Source: Allium sativum | Taxonomy: Eukaryota > Streptophyta > Magnoliopsida > Asparagales > Amaryllidaceae | Assembly: GCA_030737875.1 (NCBI GenBank) | Contig: CM060911.1 | Location: 108,542,625-108,606,624 of the forward strand | Reading direction: 5' to 3' | DNA: 64,000 bases | Shown: piece by piece, positions 22,287 to 33,486 of the stretch | Position numbering within the stretch: position 1 is the first letter of the stretch | How the letters are laid out: each line of letters begins with the position of its first letter | Position numbers and translations under genes: made by a program | The notes under the pieces: generated by a model | The model's input: only the letters and a program-made list of their open reading frames with translations | Told to the model about the DNA's origin: nothing | The model's database searches: none

Positions 22287-25200
22287 AGAGCGGATGATGG
22301 GCGGAGGATAGTGTTTGGTGGTCTACCCAGTGAGAGGGTATTGGCTAGTTTTCTAAACTCCCTCGACATTCCGCATAGTGAGTTGTCAGGTTTGCCCGTG
22401 GTTGGCTAGTATCCGGACGTTTTCGAAGAAGTGACCGGGCTTCCACCACATCGAGAGATTGAGTTCCGTATTGATTTGGTGAAAGATGCCATACCTATAG
22501 TGATGCCACTTCATCGTATGGCACCAAGGGAGCAGCGAGAGCTCGAGGTGCAAGTCAGCGATCTTTTGAAGAAGGGATTTATCAGAAGGAGTGTTTCTGA
22601 ATGGGGAGCACCAGTTGTGTTTGCTACCAAGGCGGATGGTCCCTTTCGTTTGTGTGTAGACTTCCGCGAGTTGAATAAAGTGACGAGGAAGAACAAGTAT
22701 CCTCTACCGCGGATAGATGATTTGTTCGATCAGTTGAGTGGCGCGAGAGTATTTTCTCAGTTGGATCTCGCGACAGGTTTTCACCCGCTTAGAGTGGAAG
22801 CTGAGAGTATAGCTAAAACGGCATTTCGGACACCGTCTGGATTTTATGAGTGGTTGGTCATGCCATTCGGGCTGACCAATGCCCCAGCATATTCTGTGGG
22901 TCTTATGAATAGGGTATTCAGAGATCAGTTGAATAAGTTTGTCCTTGTGTTCGTTGATGATATTTTGGTCTATTCGAGGACAGAGGAAGAACACAAGGAA
23001 CATTTAAGAATAGTGATGGAGGTGCTGAGAAAACAACAATTGAAAGCAAAGTTTTCTAAGTGTCACTTCTGGAGGAGGGAAGTGAGGTTCTTGGGTCATG
23101 TTGTATCAGAGAATGGTATTGCCGTGGACCCGGCGAAGGTGGCTACGGTACAGGATTGGCCTACGCCCAAGAATGCAACAGATGTAAGAAGTTTCTTGGG
23201 GTTAGCTGGATATTATCGTAAGTTTATCCAAGGTTTCTCCAAGATAGCAGCACCATTGACCCAGTTGACCAAGAAGAACCAAGCTTTTGTCTGGGATGAA
23301 AGGTGCGATAATGTATTCAAGAGTCTAAAGGACAAGTTGACATGCGCACCAGTGTTAGTCATTCCTAAGGGGAATGAAGAGATGACGGTATACACGGATG
23401 CCTGTGGTACCGGACTGGGTGCTGTATTGATGTAAGGCGGTAGGGTTGTAACTTATGCAAGTCGGCAATTGAAACCGCAGGAGAGAAGATACCTACACAT
23501 GATTTGGAATTGGCAGCGATCGTGTTCGCGTTGAAGATGTGGAGACACTATCTCTTGGGAGAAAGATTTGAGTTGTTTACGGATCATAAGTCGTTGAAAT
23601 ATCTTTTCTCTTAGAAGGATCTAAATCTCCGGCAACAAAGGTGGTTAGAATTCTTGGCTTCCTATGATTTTGGCATCGCATATACACCGGGAAAGGGCAA
23701 TGCGGTGGCTGATGCATTGAGTAGGAGACATGCCAGTTTAGGGGCTATGTTTCTAGAATGGAAGCAACTGGAGTACATCGTTGGGTATGATTTCAGACCA
23801 AAGTGCGAATTGGATCCAGAAATGTTAGCAAGTTTGACGATCAGACCCACTTTGATTGAGCGGATCGGCTCTAGTCAGAGGGACGATCCTAACCTATTGG
23901 AAATCATCTCCAAGTTAGAGATGGGTATCGATGAGGAGATGAACAAGTATGGGCTTGATCGAGATGGATGGCTTAGAAAGAATGGAAAGCTTGTTGTACC
24001 CAATGTCAATGGATTGAGAGATGAAGTGCTTAGAGAATGTCATCACTCAAAACTGACTATACACCCCGGTGGTAGCAAGATGTATCGAGACATGAAGCAG
24101 TCCTCCTACTGGGAAGGGATGAAAAGAGACATTGGGAGGTTTATATCCAAATGCATGAATTGCCAGCTAGTTAAAGCTGAGCAAAAGAAGCCTAGTGGGT
24201 TGTTACAGCCATTAGAAATTCCCGAATGGAAATGGGAGCAAGTCTCGATGGATTTCATCGATGGTTTACCAAGGACTAGATCAGGACATGATAGCATTTG
24301 GGTAATTGTGGATCGATTGACTAAAAGCGCAAGATTTATACCAGTCAAATCGACCAGAACGGCAGCTAAGTTAGCAGAATTGTATATGAAGTGGGTAGTG
24401 AGATTTCATGGAGTACCTAAAAGCATTGTGAGTGACCGAGACCCGTTGTTCACTAGTGGGTTTTGGAAGAGCTTACAAGAGGCTCTAGGGCCAGAGTTAC
24501 ATCTCAGTACCGCATATCATCCTCAGACCGACGGTCAGACGGAGAGGGTGAATCGTATTTTGGAAGATCTCTTGAGAGCATGTATATTGGATTTTGGTAG
24601 ATCATGGGATGACCATTTGCATCCAGTAGAGTTTGCATATAATAATAACTACCAATCCAGTATCGGTATGGCTCCGTTTGAAGATTTGTACTGAAGACCG
24701 TGCAACTCACCATCATGTTGGATAGAGACTGGCGAGAAGTTTATACTTGGACCAGATGTGGTGAGGGAAACTTCAGATAAGATCAAGATCATTCAACAAC
24801 GAATGAAAGCTGCCCAAGATAGGCAGAAGAGTTATGCTGATAAGAGGAGAAGAGACTTAAAATTCTCCGTTGGTGACTTGGTGTTTGTCAAGATTTCTCC
24901 GTTGAAGAGCGTAATACGATTTGGCAGGAGAGGCAAGTTAGCACCAAGATTTGTTGGCCCATTCCCTGTTCTTGAACTGGTCGGGAATTTGGCATATATA
25001 ATTGACTTACCAGAGAAGATGGCGGGAGTTCACAATGTATTTCATATTTCCCAACTAAGGAAGTTCGTCCACGACTCAGATATGACTGTTTCACCTGATC
25101 AGTTAGAGGACTTCGAAGTAGAACCCGAGGTGGTTGGGAACCGCAAGCCGGCCCGTATTGTCAAGCATGACATGAAGCAACTTCGAAGGAAGGCGGTGAA

Positions 25201-25297
25201 GCTAGTCAAGGTTCAGTGGAGCGAGGACGAGAATGATTGCACTTGGGAGACAGAAGAGAACATTAGGGAGACATACCCAGAACTCTTTGCCTGGTAA
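22287..25297 (+). pseudogene. pol: Broken pol of element B (RT, RNase H, integrase, chromodomain)
   Basis: One pol gene split by mutations. 22287-22430 is the linker after protease, with an in-frame TAG at 22407. 22431-23435 holds reverse transcriptase ([19 protein letters not shown]) and the start of RNase H, and ends in a TAA (23433). A one-base frameshift near 23490 and a TAG at 23612 break RNase H. 23654-24694 holds the integrase with a complete HHCC finger (HHSKLTIHPG, CMNC) and the D,D,E core (MDFIDG, SDRDP, TERVN), ending in TGA. 24758-25297 holds the integrase C-terminal region with GPF and a chromodomain (LVKVQW...CTWETEE...YP). The frame of each piece is clear from conserved motifs. 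It is non-functional as it stands. Confidence 0.9.
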
Positions 25298-25452
25298 GAT
25301 TTTGACTTCGATTTAGTTTTTCGCATGCTAGGATAGGCTTGTTTGCTTGATTTACATGTTTGATTGTTGTATGTGGCTGTTAGGCATGCGGGATCTTTTG
25401 TATGTTTTGGGTTAAGGAATTTTGGGGACGAAATTTCTTAAGGGGGGAAGAG
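25298..25452 (+). other. 3' untranslated region and polypurine tract of element B
   Basis: Short non-coding stretch after the pol stop. It ends in a purine tract (about 25433-25452, containing AAGGGGGGAAGAG) directly before the 3' LTR start TGTAACGACCC. Confidence 0.8.
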
Positions 25453-28008
25453 TGTAACGACCCGTATTCTACGCATCATAGGACCGTAGAATATTTGTTT
25501 CTTTCACATATGAAGTCGTATGGACATGTAACTTTGGGAGACGACTACTGGGATCATTTCCCATGTTCATGATTTTTCCCGATTTTTAAATGACCATTTT
25601 ACCTTTAGTTGGTACTGTTTTGGCCATAACTTTTGACTGGAAAGGAATTTTGACCTGAAACTACTTCCATTGGCTCTGGATGATGGTTTACAATTCCGTA
25701 GAATAGTTACATTAGCCAAACGGACTCACCGTTTGGGAGATATGACTGAAACAAGTTTCAGATAGTGAAAAACAGCTTAATTGGGCTTAACCGGGTGATT
25801 AACAGCTAGGCCCAGTGGGGAATTTCGGGATTAGGGTAAGAAGGAGGCTGAAATCAGTTAGAGAACGATCTTATCCTCATTTCCCAGCCGCCACTCTCAT
25901 TCTTGAACCCTAACAATGGCCGCCAACATCTAGAAACATCCCCAAATCACTTTCTAATCGAGTTTTGGCTTAATCTACATCAACTTAAAGAGAGAAAACA
26001 CGAAAGCAAGGCTAGAGCTGCTGTTAGACATCAGTATTCGCCCAAATCAGCAAGGTTTCAGTTCTGAGAATTTCGTTTGTGGCCAAGGTGAGTGATTAAC
26101 ATCGTTTTGACACTAATTACAGTTAATTAAGGGTAATTAGTGAAGATTAGTGAATTTATACACAAATAAATTCTGGAAAAATGTCTATAAATTCGAAAAT
26201 AATATTTTATGCCTCTGGTAGAAATTTGGTTTAATTTGATTAAGTTTTGTTAACCCTATAATTAGTTTTGCTTAAACATGCTTAAGGGAAATTATGGGAT
26301 TTTGGGTATATTTGATCCATTTTGACATATGAATTCATTGTTTTGGTGTTTGTGGTTAGTTTGCTATGTTGCTATGACTGTTTGACATGATTTGTGATTG
26401 ATTAGTATAGTTAGATTTGTCGAAAACTTCATCGAATGGCGTAAACAAGTTGCTGGAAAAAGTTGCAGAAAATTGTGCAGGGTTTCGGATCGGATCAGAT
26501 ATGGGCTCGGATCGGATTGGAGACCTGGGCAAGGAACCCGACCCGAACTGGAGTCTGGCACAAAAGAGGCTTGGCAGAAAGGAAGGCCATGTTGGTTAAG
26601 CTGGGGATCGGATCGACTTAGTGACGAAGGGCCCGGATCGGAACTTGACACTTGGGAGAATTGGCAAGAAGGAAGGTCACGCTTATTGAACTGGGATCGG
26701 ATCGGATGAAGAAGGAGGGATGGGATCGGAGCACGTGAAGAACGAGGGAGCGGATCAGAGCGGAAGCACGAACTGGAAGGGAGATGGCACCCGACCCGAC
26801 CCGAGGTGGGACACCCGACCCGGAGGAGGACACCCGACCCGAACCGACGCGATGGAGTGAACCCGAACCGAACCGCTATCAGGGGAAGACCATGCACCAA
26901 CGCAACGCAGTGGACCCGACCCGAACCGATGGCTTGTAAGGAACCCGACCCGACCTAGTATTGACCAATAACCCGAGATGCAAAGGTAGTCCAATATGGG
27001 AAGTTAGAGCTCAGGATCCAGTTGGGAACCGATGAGTTCACTTCATGATTGGGCTTTGCTGCGGGACGTGTGCCAAGGGGCACTCGATGTATATGACTTT
27101 GGATCACTATGTATGGGAAGTACGTGAACGGATTCAGGGCTGAAATGGCCTAGGTACGACTAAAGGGCAATAAACCAATGAAGTGGGGTCATTTGTAAAG
27201 ATTTGGTCATGACTCCATGTGGTAAGCTTGGTAGTAGCAGTAGTTGTACAAATTGATGGGTCTAGTGATTGACAGTGGTGGACATCGTATGCTTTACGCA
27301 CTGAGTGAGAGATGCGAGGATGGTTGCTATGGATGATTTGTTTGCTATCATTATAACATGCACACCCCACCCCCGTATTCGTTACACTATTTATTATGGC
27401 ACCTTAGAGTACTGTACGGTATGTGGTACTAACTCTTTGGTTGTAGGTCCAGGTTCAGGTATGGTTTAGTATACCTGTTATTGTTCTGTTTAGATGCTTA
27501 TCGCTCATACCAGGCTTTATGTCTGACCCAGAGTTTTATGTCTCCTCTTATTACTCTGGGTGCTCACACGAGCAGACTAGAGACAGGTTAGCTGGTGATG
27601 CACGGGTAGATGATCCGGAGACGAGCAGGAGGCTTCCACGTAATATATATAGTATTCTCCCTGTGTTGTTGAAGATCACTGCTTGGGCATTAGTGGTGCA
27701 TCTTCTACTTTAGCTTTCTTTTGTTTAGAGACAGTAAATTTGAAAAGTTGTAATAAGCTGTATTTGGATTTCCGCTGCTCTGATGTTGATGTTGATTTTA
27801 GTTATCAGCTTATGCACTGTCTCACCTGTTTTATGTCAAGTATGTTATTATTATTATATTTTACTCCATGCGCTGTGAGACATTCTACAGGTTCTTGATT
27901 AGTTCATTCCCTTCTTTCCTTTCTTTTGACGACCGTCCCATGCTGGTCGGGCATGTGTACAACGCACTTTCGGAGGAAATGCAGGCTGGTGCGGGGCGGG
28001 CCGTCACA
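25453..28008 (+). repeat. 3' LTR of element B (2556 bp)
   Basis: Complete LTR, TGTAACGACCC to GGGCCGTCACA. It contains a GC-rich low-complexity stretch at about 26480-26960 built from CGGATCGG and ACCCGACCCGA repeats. A TATA-like AATATATATAG at about 27643-27653 could be the promoter. Frames at 26364-26900 and nearby only reflect the low-complexity repeat. Confidence 0.9.
26480..26960. repeat. Degenerate CGGATCGG / ACCCGACCC low-complexity tract
   Basis: The left part is dominated by GGATCGGATC-like strings and the right part by ACCCGACCCGA strings, with irregular spacing. The first part is also present in the 5' LTR remnant (about 22125-22286). It produces spurious open frames on both strands. 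Confidence 0.75.
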
Positions 28009-28013
28009 GTATG

Positions 28014-29745
28014 TTACTTCGATTATTAGATTTAGTATTCTAACAAATTCTTGAACACCGTTACAAAAACGTTCCTTTATCGACCCTTTCATACTGGTTC
28101 GGGATTCGCACATCCAACAACGATCAAGAAAATAATTGAATGTTTTCCTGATTTGCAACAAATATGTTAAAAAATTCAATCAAACAGTAACTTATATTAA
28201 TTAAAGTCTTGTAAAATTTCATTTATAAATACTTCATGTTTTCGGTTTATTATTTTATTTATTTTTACTTTGATGGTCGGTCAACCTACTTCCCATTGCA
28301 AATATAATAACGTAAGCATATTTTATAAATCATTTGAGGTTAAACGGGTCAACAAAATTTCGGTAGCACTTCCCTTTGGTCTCTGTATTGTACACAAATG
28401 AGCGTACACAGGGAATAAAAAGGAAGTGCCATCGAAATTTCGTTAACCATTTAAACTGAAATGATTTAAAAAATATGCTTATGTTATTATATTTGTAACT
28501 TATCCAATACTGGGACAAATCCAACAAATATTGTGTCAGATGAATATAGATTTCCGTTCTATGTAAAAATGAATATCTATAATGATCATATACATCACTT
28601 ATCGGATGGGGCCAAAGATTTTTAAAGGGTTCACATAAGTAAAACATATTATATAATTTGTATTTAAACATCTATTAAATATTTTTCATACGTTCAGTTT
28701 GTAAACTAATATTACGTAACTAACTGGAATCCAATTTGATGAAATGGGATTTGACATAAACTGTATGATGGTCCGAAGGAGTTGGAAATGCTTCGGATGG
28801 TAATGAAAATTTCATACCGACCACTAGCCATTGCCATCTACGGTCGTAGCCATCAAGTCAAGTAAAATTTCAAGTCAAGTAAATTTTTATCTTCAATCTC
28901 AATGTATTTATGATTAGGTTTTCTAATATAATAATATAAACATTGAAGTCAGGTTTTAGTTAGTTAAAAGTATAAATTATGAAGTTAGTTTTAGTTAGTC
29001 TAAATTTTTGAAAGATAAATTAAGCTTTCTATTTAATTAGTTTCATTTAAAATTTAAAGAGTTAAGTTACAAATATGATTTTCATTTTAGTTAAATTGTA
29101 TTTTGAACTCTTGACTTTAGTGAAATAGTTAAAAGAATAAAACTTAAAATTATAATTGTTGTAAATAAAATAGTTTACTAACTTTATATCACTATAAATA
29201 AAATGTTTATCAACACTAAATTCATCAATTTACTGTAGCAATTTATCGTATAGTTTCTTTTCCATCAAAAAGCCCATATTCGTATGAAGGAGTACAAAAA
29301 ATCCAAGTTTTAAGACTTTCGCTTTAGCACCTTAACTACTTTGCATTTACTACCATTAAACAATTACATTTATTCCATTTATTCCCAAATCAACCTACAA
29401 CACAATCATCGTAAGGCCAATTACATATGTGATAATCATCATTTTCAACCTCCTAATCAATTACGTTTATTCCCTAATCAACCTAAAACACAATCATCAT
29501 AAGCATCCCACAAGACAACCAATTTCATATCCATAAATATTCAATTTACAAACCCATATAAACATGCAAATTAACCCTAATTAAACATAAAATAAGGTTA
29601 TAAGACATACCGGGACAAAATAAGTTGCTTGGAGGCGAGTTTGGAGGGGTGGAATCATGCAACAATAGGGGAGGGGGCGACGGGATAGGGTTTGGGGAAT
29701 TATTTTTTAGGTAAATGAAACGAGGAAGAAAGCTTACGATCTGTT
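28014..29745. other. CACTA interior right of element B, no gene seen
   Basis: AT-rich sequence belonging to the CACTA body by position. Apart from the long hairpin at 28299-28495 I see no supported coding region. Small frames at 27904-28179 and 28330-28671 are not convincing, and the latter overlaps the hairpin. Confidence 0.45.
28299..28495. repeat. Long imperfect inverted repeat (75-bp arms, 48-bp loop)
   Basis: Left arm 28299-28373 and right arm 28422-28495 are reverse complements over about 75 bp with only scattered mismatches. Both start or end at CAAATATAATAAC / GTTATTATATTTG, with AGCACTTCC / GGAAGTGCC next to the loop. The loop contains two GTACAC-type strings. A transcript through this part of the CACTA element would fold into a stable hairpin. 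Confidence 0.85.
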
Positions 29746-29845
29746 GTCGTATCAGCAGACCGTGCAACGACATGCGACGTCTTGCAACAACCGCATTTTT
29801 GCCGTCGCAAGCCGTTGCCCTGGCTTGTCGCGCTTTGTCCTGCAT

Positions 29846-29854
29846 CTTGTAGTG
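29846..29854 (-). repeat. CACTA terminal sequence (CACTACAAG)
   Basis: Minus strand reads CACTACAAG, the canonical 5' terminus of CACTA elements, followed inwards by GC-rich subterminal motifs. The three bases outside are AAT. Confidence 0.75.
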
Positions 29855-30415
29855 AATATAGCAATTCTTTACATAGAAACCCAACCTAAGCAGTAGAGAG
29901 GACCAAATTACTTTTAGTCAAACACAGTAATTGTTACATGGAGGACGGCACAACAACAAATTAACTAGTAATAGATGATGCGTATAATTGGATGAGCATC
30001 ACTAAACATCTTATAAATAATTATAATGAAATATTATCATTTCTTGACAAACAACGTATCATTAACAACTATATTTAGTTCATAAATTTTTTCTATATAT
30101 TAACGAAATACATAATCTTAGTAAAATTATTTCATTTACCAAATTCTTAAAATAAAATTATGTTGATGAGATTTGTTCTAATGTTTTTGAAATTCTGATC
30201 GAGAATACGAGCTACTCATATTGAACCAAATTCAAAATTCAATGTTAACAAACCAGACAACAAAATACAAAACATTTTTATATATCAGAAATATGCACTT
30301 ACATATAAAAACACAACATACACACTCAAACTCATCCTAGGTTTCACTTGCCCTATCTAAAATGAGTTATTCTGACTAATGCCTGGGTTGTCGCTCAAGT
30401 TACTCTAATACCACT
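29855..30415 (-). other. Non-coding internal DNA of LARD2 (right part) with degenerate primer site
   Basis: About 560 bp without a gene. The end resembles the pre-primer leader of element A and LARD1 (CATCCTAGG, CCTATCTAAAATGAGT). The primer site is decayed: 30402-30413 reads ACTCTAATACCA against GCTCTGATACCA. Two bases later TGTAATG starts the LTR. Confidence 0.55.
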
Positions 30416-30943
30416 TGTAATGTTCTTCCTAAATGAATGGTTCCCATAAGATGATAACCCTGAATCTACTTTTACGGCCAACTCTTGATCGTAAGCCCCT
30501 AAAAGCCAACCCATTAACTTTAAGAACATTTAGGGGTAAGAATATATGCTTTGGCACGGTTCATAAAGCCAGAATACCCTATCAATTAATTTAACTTTGA
30601 AAACGTATCTGATCACCTTCTTTCTAAAATACTAGTCGATTGTTTCTCTAGAGGTATTGTATAATACATAAGATCGAGGATTCCTTCTAACCATTTGACT
30701 GAATAGATCTCCTTATCATTTGTCCTAAATATTTTCAATGTAAAACTGGTCCAGGTTTGGTAGTTTGTTATTTGACTATCAATACATAAACAATCAAATC
30801 GTCATAGATCTAATTTTCCATAACCTTTAAGTTTCATTTAAATAATATATTACTAATTAAATCTCTTTATATACATGGAAAAAAATTCTACAAACTTACC
30901 CATCATTGTAATTATGTTGAAATATCACTATATTCCAATGCTA

Positions 30944-30997
<54 letters not shown>

Positions 30998-31287
30998 GTA
31001 TATGTATGTCAAAAATATAAGTATGTACACAAACATTATATTTTTAATATTATATCTATGTTATAAGAAAATTCACAAGCGTTAAGGGAAACTTTCTTAA
31101 TTTCAAATCATATAAAATGGGTTAAAACCCATTAAAAATAAAAAAAAACATGGTTTGTTAAGCCTTTTGATATACTTCAACAAAATATCACTTATAAATT
31201 GCCTTTATAAAGTATAGCTTATAAACTTCTTTACAAAATATTACTTATAAGGAAAAATTGTTTGGAAAACAAATTAATAATTAAAAA
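30416..31287 (-). repeat. Partial 5' LTR of LARD2
   Basis: Starts TGTAATGTTC two bases after the degenerate primer site, which places it as a minus-strand LTR beginning at its U5 edge. It runs into another LTR scrap at 31288. It contains a TA-rich microsatellite at 30945-31009. No gene is seen. Confidence 0.5.
30945..31009. repeat. (TA)n(TATG)n microsatellite
   Basis: A long uninterrupted TA run followed by several TATG units. Confidence 0.95.
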
Positions 31288-31706
31288 CTATAACAACCTA
31301 AAATTTTATCAATTTAATTTGTGAATATTTAATTTATTTAAATATTTAATTTAGGGTTTAATCATTTAAGTTCTTGTTAAAGTATATATTTAATAAAAAT
31401 TTATTATTAATAATGGTTTCATTCCCTTTTTAGATTTTATAATTTAAAATAGAAGACTTAGGTTTATTTGTTTTATGAATTTTTTTGGCAAAGATTTTTT
31501 ATGAATATATAAGTGTAAATTTTATATAAAATTTTAGAATGCATGCGTACGTTTATACATATGTGTGTGTATATAACAAGAATTAAAAAGGTTATATTAT
31601 TTATTTAAACTTAAAAGTACATGATGTTGTTATTTCTCTTGTTATTTCATTATATAGATACACAAGGCTATCCTCATATGTTCCATTTCATGTGCCTTTT
31701 GCCTTG
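31288..31706 (+). repeat. Plus-strand LTR 5' scrap
   Basis: Begins TATAACAACCTAAAATTTTATC, which resembles the U3 start of LARD2 (reverse complement of 17145 leftwards), but in the opposite orientation. It shares TTTAATTTA-rich U3 blocks with the solo LTR at 33487. It is cut off by the next LTR. Confidence 0.45.
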
Positions 31707-33486
31707 TGTAATGATCTGGAAAATTCGATGCTCGTATTTTCGACAATAATACATAATTCTGCATTGCTTGCCAAAAACCCAAGTACCAAATCCCAGATTG
31801 TTAATAGAAAGAAATTAAAGGATGAGAAAAGAAAGAAAGAAATGTTAGAATAGAAGAATATGAAGAACATCAGAATCTCACAGCAGAACGAATAAAATAT
31901 AATATATCAAATGCTTTATACAAAAAAGAAACTGTATATTTCATCATCAGAGTATACAAACATTGCAATACAACGCACAACGAAATAACTAGTACCAAAA
32001 AATATGGATATATGTCTCAACATCAACTCCTCTTCTGAAAACTCCAAGCAATCCTAACCTGGAAATATACTCGGTCTGACCAGAGCACATTTGAAGCAAA
32101 GAAAAATTCACCAGGATCGGTTTGGAATACTTTCAGTGATAAATTCACATGACAAACAACTTGCTTAACTTCAAAAATCCCTTTTGGAAAGAAAAGGATA
32201 ATAGTAAGACTAGCCCACACATAAACGTGGATGGTTTTTACCTTACTATAACCCAAAACATTTTTGATATATCAAAATCCAGTGATATTATAATAGTGTC
32301 TATCAAATCATAGAAAAATAACCATCCAACAGAACGCTTGCATCTCATGTTCTACTTATTCATTATATAATAAAAAACCGTAGGGCTCTTATTTTAGAAT
32401 GGATTCCAACTATGACAAGGTATGGGACCACCTTCCAATCAGTGTACTCTAGAGGGGATACACTGGGGTTCAACAGGAATATCTTGCAACCTGACCACAA
32501 TAATCGGTCACTCATTTAGCTTGAGTGTACCGAATGTATTATCACCCATGGTTGTTGGTCGTCCAACCATAACCCGTGAGATACAAAATCGAAAGAAGAA
32601 GGATAAATGAATTTTCTCTAGATCGGTGACAATACACCCTGCTTGGGGGCGACCTAACTAGCCATGATGCCTGCTCGATTTTTATCATTTCCCGGTTGTT
32701 GAGGCTTGAGGTTACGTTTACTTTTCTTAGAACATTGGGCGATCCTTCACTTTGAATGCCACATCGTCAAATCCGTAAAATCACTAATTGATGTCCATAA
32801 ATATACTGTGGGTGTTAAGAAAAGAATTTTTCTACCACCAAACTTGTTATATTTGCAAAAACCAACGTACGTGAGTTTCAGGAAATACTATGTCAGACAT
32901 TCATCCATACAAGTCATCTAGGAACAAGACGAACCTAAGGCACCCTCCTACCGCATCCTAGGAATCACCCTGCAGAACAATATCGAGTAGTCCTTGCAAT
33001 CCGAAGATTTCAATCACAAGAGAATCACAAGTCATAATAACTCTAGCGGACCATACCAGAGAAATTCAACTAGTAGTTCTTCCGCTCATGAAGATCAATG
33101 GTCTTCATTGCTCTATATTTATAAACCTGCAAGTTAGTCATGGATGCACAGTTGATTCAAAGTGGTTTTGGGTCTAATACCCATCCCGATCTCTTCGACA
33201 CAACTCGTCAAAAGGTCATAAGGAGTAGTGATTTGATAGTCAGTTCTTTAACTATCAATCACTATAGTATTGTCAAGTACATTGGTAGCTCAGGTCCTTT
33301 TTATTAAAACAATTTCATCAAAATTCTTTATTGAATCTTAAATCATTTCCTCGATTTAAAATCGATTTCATTTTCTTATCTTGACAAATCACCCTTCCAA
33401 CATCCTTACCATTATAAACTAAAATCATCCCTCGATAATAGTGAAGCCGTTCAAGTTGGGGTATTATAATTACCTCTCAATCCTTG

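Larger units (their letters stand above)
21095..28008 (+). mobile_element. Chromovirus 'B', decayed, 5-bp duplication GTATG
   Basis: A plus-strand Ty3/gypsy element with TG...CA ends (TGTAACGACCC ... GGGCCGTCACA), flanked on both sides by GTATG (21090-21094 and 28009-28013). Structure: a truncated 5' LTR (21095-22286) joined straight to the protease/RT linker; then RT, RNase H, integrase and chromodomain; then polypurine tract and a full 3' LTR (25453-28008). The 5' LTR remainder, primer site, gag and protease active site are absent, so the copy cannot move on its own. Because the outer ends and duplication are intact, the deletion happened after insertion or in the parent template. Confidence 0.9.
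18785..29854 (-). mobile_element. CACTA (En/Spm-type) DNA transposon, interrupted by element B
   Basis: The right end reads CTTGTAGTG (29846-29854), the reverse complement of the classic CACTACAAG terminus. Both flanks carry subterminal clusters of GTCGC / CGTTGC / TTGCGACGGC motifs (about 18790-19060 and 29750-29845). A decayed minus-strand gene of the plant En/Spm type lies at 19390-20960. Chromovirus B sits inside it at 21095-28008 with a clean GTATG duplication; removing B rejoins the CACTA body. The left terminus is not identifiable as CACTA and is placed only approximately. Three-base target duplications could not be confirmed. Confidence 0.68.
16776..31287 (-). mobile_element. LARD2: remains of a non-autonomous minus-strand LTR element, split by a CACTA insertion
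   Basis: Inferred from matching parts on both sides of the CACTA element. Left side: LTR end fragment 16776-17145 (...GGTTGTTACA), a degenerate polypurine tract, and internal DNA 17146 to about 18784. Right side: internal DNA about 29855-30401, a degenerate primer site 30402-30413 and LTR start TGTAATG at 30416. The internal parts resemble the LARD1 internal region, sharing AAGCCAAGCGGCTA and a GTACCTATTTGT block. No coding capacity is seen. Confidence is moderate because both LTR pieces are partial and cannot be compared with each other. Confidence 0.55.

Noticed and set aside
26364..26900. 178-residue Ser/Pro/Arg-rich frame, minus strand
   Set aside because: Lies in the CGGATCGG/ACCCGACCC low-complexity part of the element B LTR; no domain.
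30416..31706. Single full LTR between 30416 and 31706
   Set aside because: The right portion (from 31288) starts like a plus-strand U3 while the left edge is a minus-strand U5 edge, so two opposite fragments abut.
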